From an uncultured Oscillospiraceae bacterium (GTDB taxonomy: Bacteria > Bacillota > Clostridia > Oscillospirales > Oscillospiraceae), in assembly GCA_934623545.1 (NCBI GenBank), contig CAKTVN010000015.1, positions 1 to 14,848 on the forward strand: a stretch of DNA of 14,848 nucleotides, read 5' to 3'. The position numbers were made by a program, and so were the translations under genes. Under the pieces are notes generated by a model. The model did no database searches and was not told where the DNA came from. It saw only the letters and a program-made list of their open reading frames with translations. Below, one piece after another: positions 13,191 through 14,848 of this stretch; position 1 is the first letter of the stretch, and each line of letters starts with the position of its first letter.

Positions 13191-13216
13191 GACCTCCGCG
13201 CAGCCGCGCGCAGGTC
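13191..13216 (-). promoter_or_regulatory. Hairpin in the leader of the SLH-toroid gene
   Basis: GACCT-C-CGCGC and GCGCG-C-AGGTC form a stem of 10 pairs with one mismatch and a 4-base loop. It ends a few bases before the ribosome binding site (GGAGG) and may affect translation or mRNA stability. Confidence 0.4.
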
Positions 13217-13266
13217 TTCCTCCGGTTCGGGTCGGAGCGCCCTTGTCTATGATCTAAACGCTTGGA

Positions 13267-13295
13267 AGTATAGCATAAAGCGTTGAAATATGCAA
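13267..13295 (-). promoter_or_regulatory. Predicted sigma-A promoter of the SLH-toroid gene
   Basis: On the minus strand TTGCAT (13295-13290) and TATACT (13272-13267) are separated by 17 bases. The leader is about 85 nt. The -35 box is part of a motif found three times in this spacer. Confidence 0.7.
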
Positions 13296-13358
13296 TGCTT
13301 TTACACTGAAATCACGTAAAATATGCAACGATTTCTCTAATTTTTGCATATTTTAACG
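13281..13358. repeat. Three copies of a TTGCATATTT(T/C)AACG motif, probable operator cluster
   Basis: Copy 1 on the minus strand at 13295-13281 reads TTGCATATTTCAACG and overlaps the -35 box. Copy 2 on the minus strand at 13329-13315 reads GTTGCATATTTTACG. Copy 3 on the plus strand at 13344-13358 reads TTGCATATTTTAACG. Copies 2 and 3 face each other; copies 1 and 3 differ at one base. The regulator is unknown. Confidence 0.6.
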
Positions 13359-13402
13359 CGTAACACGCCGCGCAGCGACCGCCAAGGCAGCCGCCGGCGC
13401 TT

Positions 13403-13954
13403 TTACTTCCCGAGCAGGCGCGCCGCCTTCAGAATCGCGATCTGCGTCTTCGCGTCCGGAATTTTGCCCGCCATGACCTCCTCCACCAGCTGCTCCAGCG
13501 GCGCGCGCGTGACGTTCAGAAACTCGTCCTCGTCCAGTTCGCGTTCGCCGAAGCGGATGCCGCGGGCGAGGAACATTTCGATCGCCTCGTCCGAGTAGGC
13601 GCACGCCGGATAAAATATACCGAGGCTCTGCCACTCGTCTGCGACCGCGCCTGTCTCCTCGCGCAGCTCGCGCTGCGCGGCGAGCAGATGGTCCTCCTCG
13701 CGGCTGTCGAGCTTTCCCGCCGGGATCTCCGTCAGGACCTGCCCCACCGGATAGCGGTACTGCCGCTCGATCAGAACGCTTCCGTCCTCCAGCACCGGGA
13801 TAACGCACACCGCGCCCACGTGGCGCAGATATTCCCGCGTCGACGGCTGCCCGTTCGGCAGCCGGACCGTATCCTCAAAAACGTGCAGGATCTTTCCGTC
13901 AAAAATCTCGCGCGAAGCCGTCTGCTCCTCGCGCAGTGCCTCCAGTTCGTCCAT
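13403..13954 (-). CDS. NUDIX hydrolase, ADP-ribose pyrophosphatase type
   Basis: A 183-residue cytoplasmic enzyme that most likely hydrolyses ADP-ribose to AMP and ribose 5-phosphate with a divalent metal. The NUDIX box begins at IPAGKLDSRE (from residue 77) and ends RELREETGAV (95-104), with the metal-binding glutamates in RELREE. There is one extra residue between the first Glu and the REL motif compared with the textbook spacing, a variation I believe occurs in this subfamily. The N-terminal part (VFEDTVRLPNGQ, VGAVCVIPV, QYRYPVG) and the following YPACAYSDEAIEMFLA also fit ADP-ribose pyrophosphatases. ATG 13954 is chosen because AAGGGAG lies eight bases upstream; an in-frame GTG seven codons earlier lacks such a site. 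The gene stands alone, with an extended -10 promoter upstream. Confidence 0.92.
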   Translation of the reverse strand: MDELEALREEQTASREIFDGKILHVFEDTVRLPNGQPSTREYLRHVGAVCVIPVLEDGSVLIERQYRYPVGQVLTEIPAGKLDSREEDHLLAAQRELREETGAVADEWQSLGIFYPACAYSDEAIEMFLARGIRFGERELDEDEFLNVTRAPLEQLVEEVMAGKIPDAKTQIAILKAARLLGK

Positions 13955-14007
13955 GCTCTTCGCTCCCTTTCGCACGGCAGGCTTCCACCGTGCCTGTTTT
14001 CGCAGAG

Positions 14008-14013
14008 ATTATA
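14008..14013 (-). promoter_or_regulatory. Extended -10 promoter of the NUDIX gene
   Basis: On the minus strand TGGTATAAT carries a consensus -10 box (14013-14008) with an upstream TG. The matching -35 position (CTGGCG) is poor, as is often tolerated with an extended -10. The start codon is about 54 bases downstream. Confidence 0.6.
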
Positions 14014-14019
14014 CCACAG

Positions 14020-14411
14020 TTTGCGTAAAACGCCAGACGCTTCAAAAATTTTTACGGAAGGAATTTCCGCGCGTAGATCTCGGAATGCCGGTTACAATAC
14101 TGCCAGGAGAAAACAGCACCGACCGCGTTACATTTTTACCGGCGTATCGTCGTCCACTGATCTGGAGCACGCAGGGAAAGCGTATCGCAGCGGAAAATAC
14201 AGCTCGTATTTTGCAGATCCAGGGCGGGCTGCGGAGACCGTCTCCGCGCCTTGTCTCCGCCCATTCAAGCCTTCTGCGCCGTGTGCCCGGCGCGGAAAAC
14301 GCCGCGCTTTGCCGAACGGCGGGCTTCTATCCGATCTGCGGCAGGCTTTTCTCCCTGCGGCATCGGACGCCGGCACACACAGAACGTCCAAACGCCGTTT
14401 TACCGGCAAAG
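14020..14411. other. About 390 bases without a supported gene
   Basis: Two long overlapping plus-strand frames and one minus-strand frame cross this stretch, but none has a ribosome binding site at a sensible start, a hydrophobic or domain pattern, or agreement in composition with real genes nearby. The plus-strand frames run on into the palindromes and the dispersed repeat. It may be decayed coding sequence. Nothing else was recognised. Confidence 0.45.
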
Positions 14412-14439
14412 GGGGCAGGCGCAGCAAGGCGCCTGCCCC
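14412..14439. terminator. Strong GC-rich hairpin, terminator-like
   Basis: GGGGCAGGCGC (14412-14422) pairs perfectly with 14429-14439 around AGCAAG. On the minus strand it is followed by C/T bases ending in CTTTGCC; neither strand has a clean T run. It has no confident gene to serve. Confidence 0.5.
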
Positions 14440-14449
14440 TCGTGTTATA

Positions 14450-14613
14450 GGGCGGACAGCGTCCGCCCGACCGCGCCCGAGGGACGCAAACCGCGCCAAA
14501 GGCGCGGAGGGACCGCATCCAGAGGATGCGGGAGGCTTTTCGTCACCCGAAGGGCGCAAACCGCGCGCGTAGGGGCGGACGCCCCTGTCCGCCCGACCGC
14601 GCCGGAGGCGCGG
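14450..14613. repeat. Cluster of small palindromes that reuse the same arms
   Basis: GGGCGGAC..GTCCGCCC occurs at 14450-14468 (loop AGC) and 14573-14594 (loop GCCCCT). CCGCGCC..GGCGCGG occurs at 14491-14507 (loop AAA) and 14597-14613 (loop GGA). CCGCATCC..GGATGCGG occurs at 14513-14531 (loop AGA). The last two arm types also occur at 5951-5967 and 5997-6015 with other loops. Confidence 0.8.
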
Positions 14614-14848
14614 AACCGCCTTTCGTATTCACCAGAGTGCCGTTTTTGCGGCGACACCGTAACTGTGTCTCCGACGGCATACTTTTTTCTGTCTTGCCAG
14701 AAAAAAGTATGCAAAAAAGAGGCGCTGGGGACGCGAAATAGCGCTGACGCGCAGAAAAACGAGTCGTTATATTTTACGTGTTGTCGTTCCTCTTTCCGTA
14801 GTCCGAACGCCCTTCGGGCGACCGTAGAATCGGGTTTCCTGAGCGCAC
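14500..14848 (-). repeat. Long dispersed repeat, copy 2, inverted relative to 5715-6015, cut by the window end
   Basis: Read on the minus strand from 14848, it follows copy 1: CGGTCGCCCGAAGGGCGTTC, ACTACGGAAAGAGGAACGA, GCGTCAGCGCTATTTCGCGT, GCCTCTTTTTTGC, then the hairpin with 15-bp arms GCATACTTTTTTCTG (14677-14712; loop TCTTGC as read on the plus strand) and the downstream CGGTGTCGCCGCA-like stretch. The central part between AACGA and GCGTCAGCG differs between the copies. The repeat may continue past the window end. Confidence 0.85.

Noticed and set aside
13688..14572. A 294-codon plus-strand frame upstream of and across the NUDIX gene
   Set aside because: Its first part is antisense to the NUDIX gene, its last part is palindromic repeat, and the middle has no start signal or domain.
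14445..14714. Frame with HTFFWQDRKKY, also found in the repeat at 5715-6015
   Set aside because: It crosses the hairpin with poly-T/poly-A arms and several palindromes; the same peptide arises at both repeat copies. I treat it as translated repeat, though such frames are often annotated as hypothetical proteins.

Overview
The window looks like part of the chromosome of a GC-rich, endospore-forming member of the Clostridia, probably Oscillospiraceae/Ruminococcaceae-like. The evidence is the sporulation genes yabP and yabQ next to divIC and an S1-domain gene (the Bacillus order yabP-yabQ-divIC-yabR), a PPi-type phosphofructokinase, proteins carried by S-layer-homology (SLH) domains, and intergenic regions packed with small palindromes. 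I see no rRNA, tRNA, CRISPR array, transposase or phage gene.

Layout. 1-2320: a glycolytic pair. A class II fructose-bisphosphate aldolase (minus strand, cut by the window edge) and a PPi-type phosphofructokinase (plus strand) diverge from back-to-back promoters at 916-981, and the second enzyme makes the substrate of the first. Two copies of a 160-bp imperfect palindrome (732-891 and 2348-2509) lie on either side of the phosphofructokinase gene; the first lies inside the predicted 5' leader of the aldolase mRNA. 2510-2911: no gene, a run of hairpins. 2912-5206: a minus-strand cluster yabP, yabQ, divIC, yabR and an SDR oxidoreductase. The yabQ frame has no stop before divIC, which suggests a frameshift. 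5207-6090: no gene, a dense palindrome array and one copy of a long dispersed repeat whose inverted partner lies at 14500-14848.

6092-10829: a TetR-family regulator with a clear promoter and a palindrome at the likely transcription start. Its stop codon overlaps (ATGA) the start of a 1314-residue secreted beta-helix/SLH surface protein. 10850-11426: a compact locus of very small genes. It holds a 25-codon ORF with its own promoter and a structured leader, a convergent near-consensus promoter that would make a roughly 90-nt RNA sharing the same bidirectional terminator, a pair of direct repeats, and a separate 46-codon coiled-coil ORF. This is the best candidate in the window for an undescribed system: its architecture resembles type I toxin-antitoxin loci, although the peptide is not a typical hydrophobic toxin.

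11648-13177: a second secreted SLH protein, here with a prenyltransferase/squalene-oxidase-type alpha-toroid, behind a promoter region with three copies of a 15-bp motif. 13403-13954: a NUDIX hydrolase of the ADP-ribose pyrophosphatase type. 13955-14848: no supported gene, then palindromes and the second dispersed-repeat copy. Functional names rest on motif recognition alone; promoters, terminators and hairpins were found by eye and no search was run.
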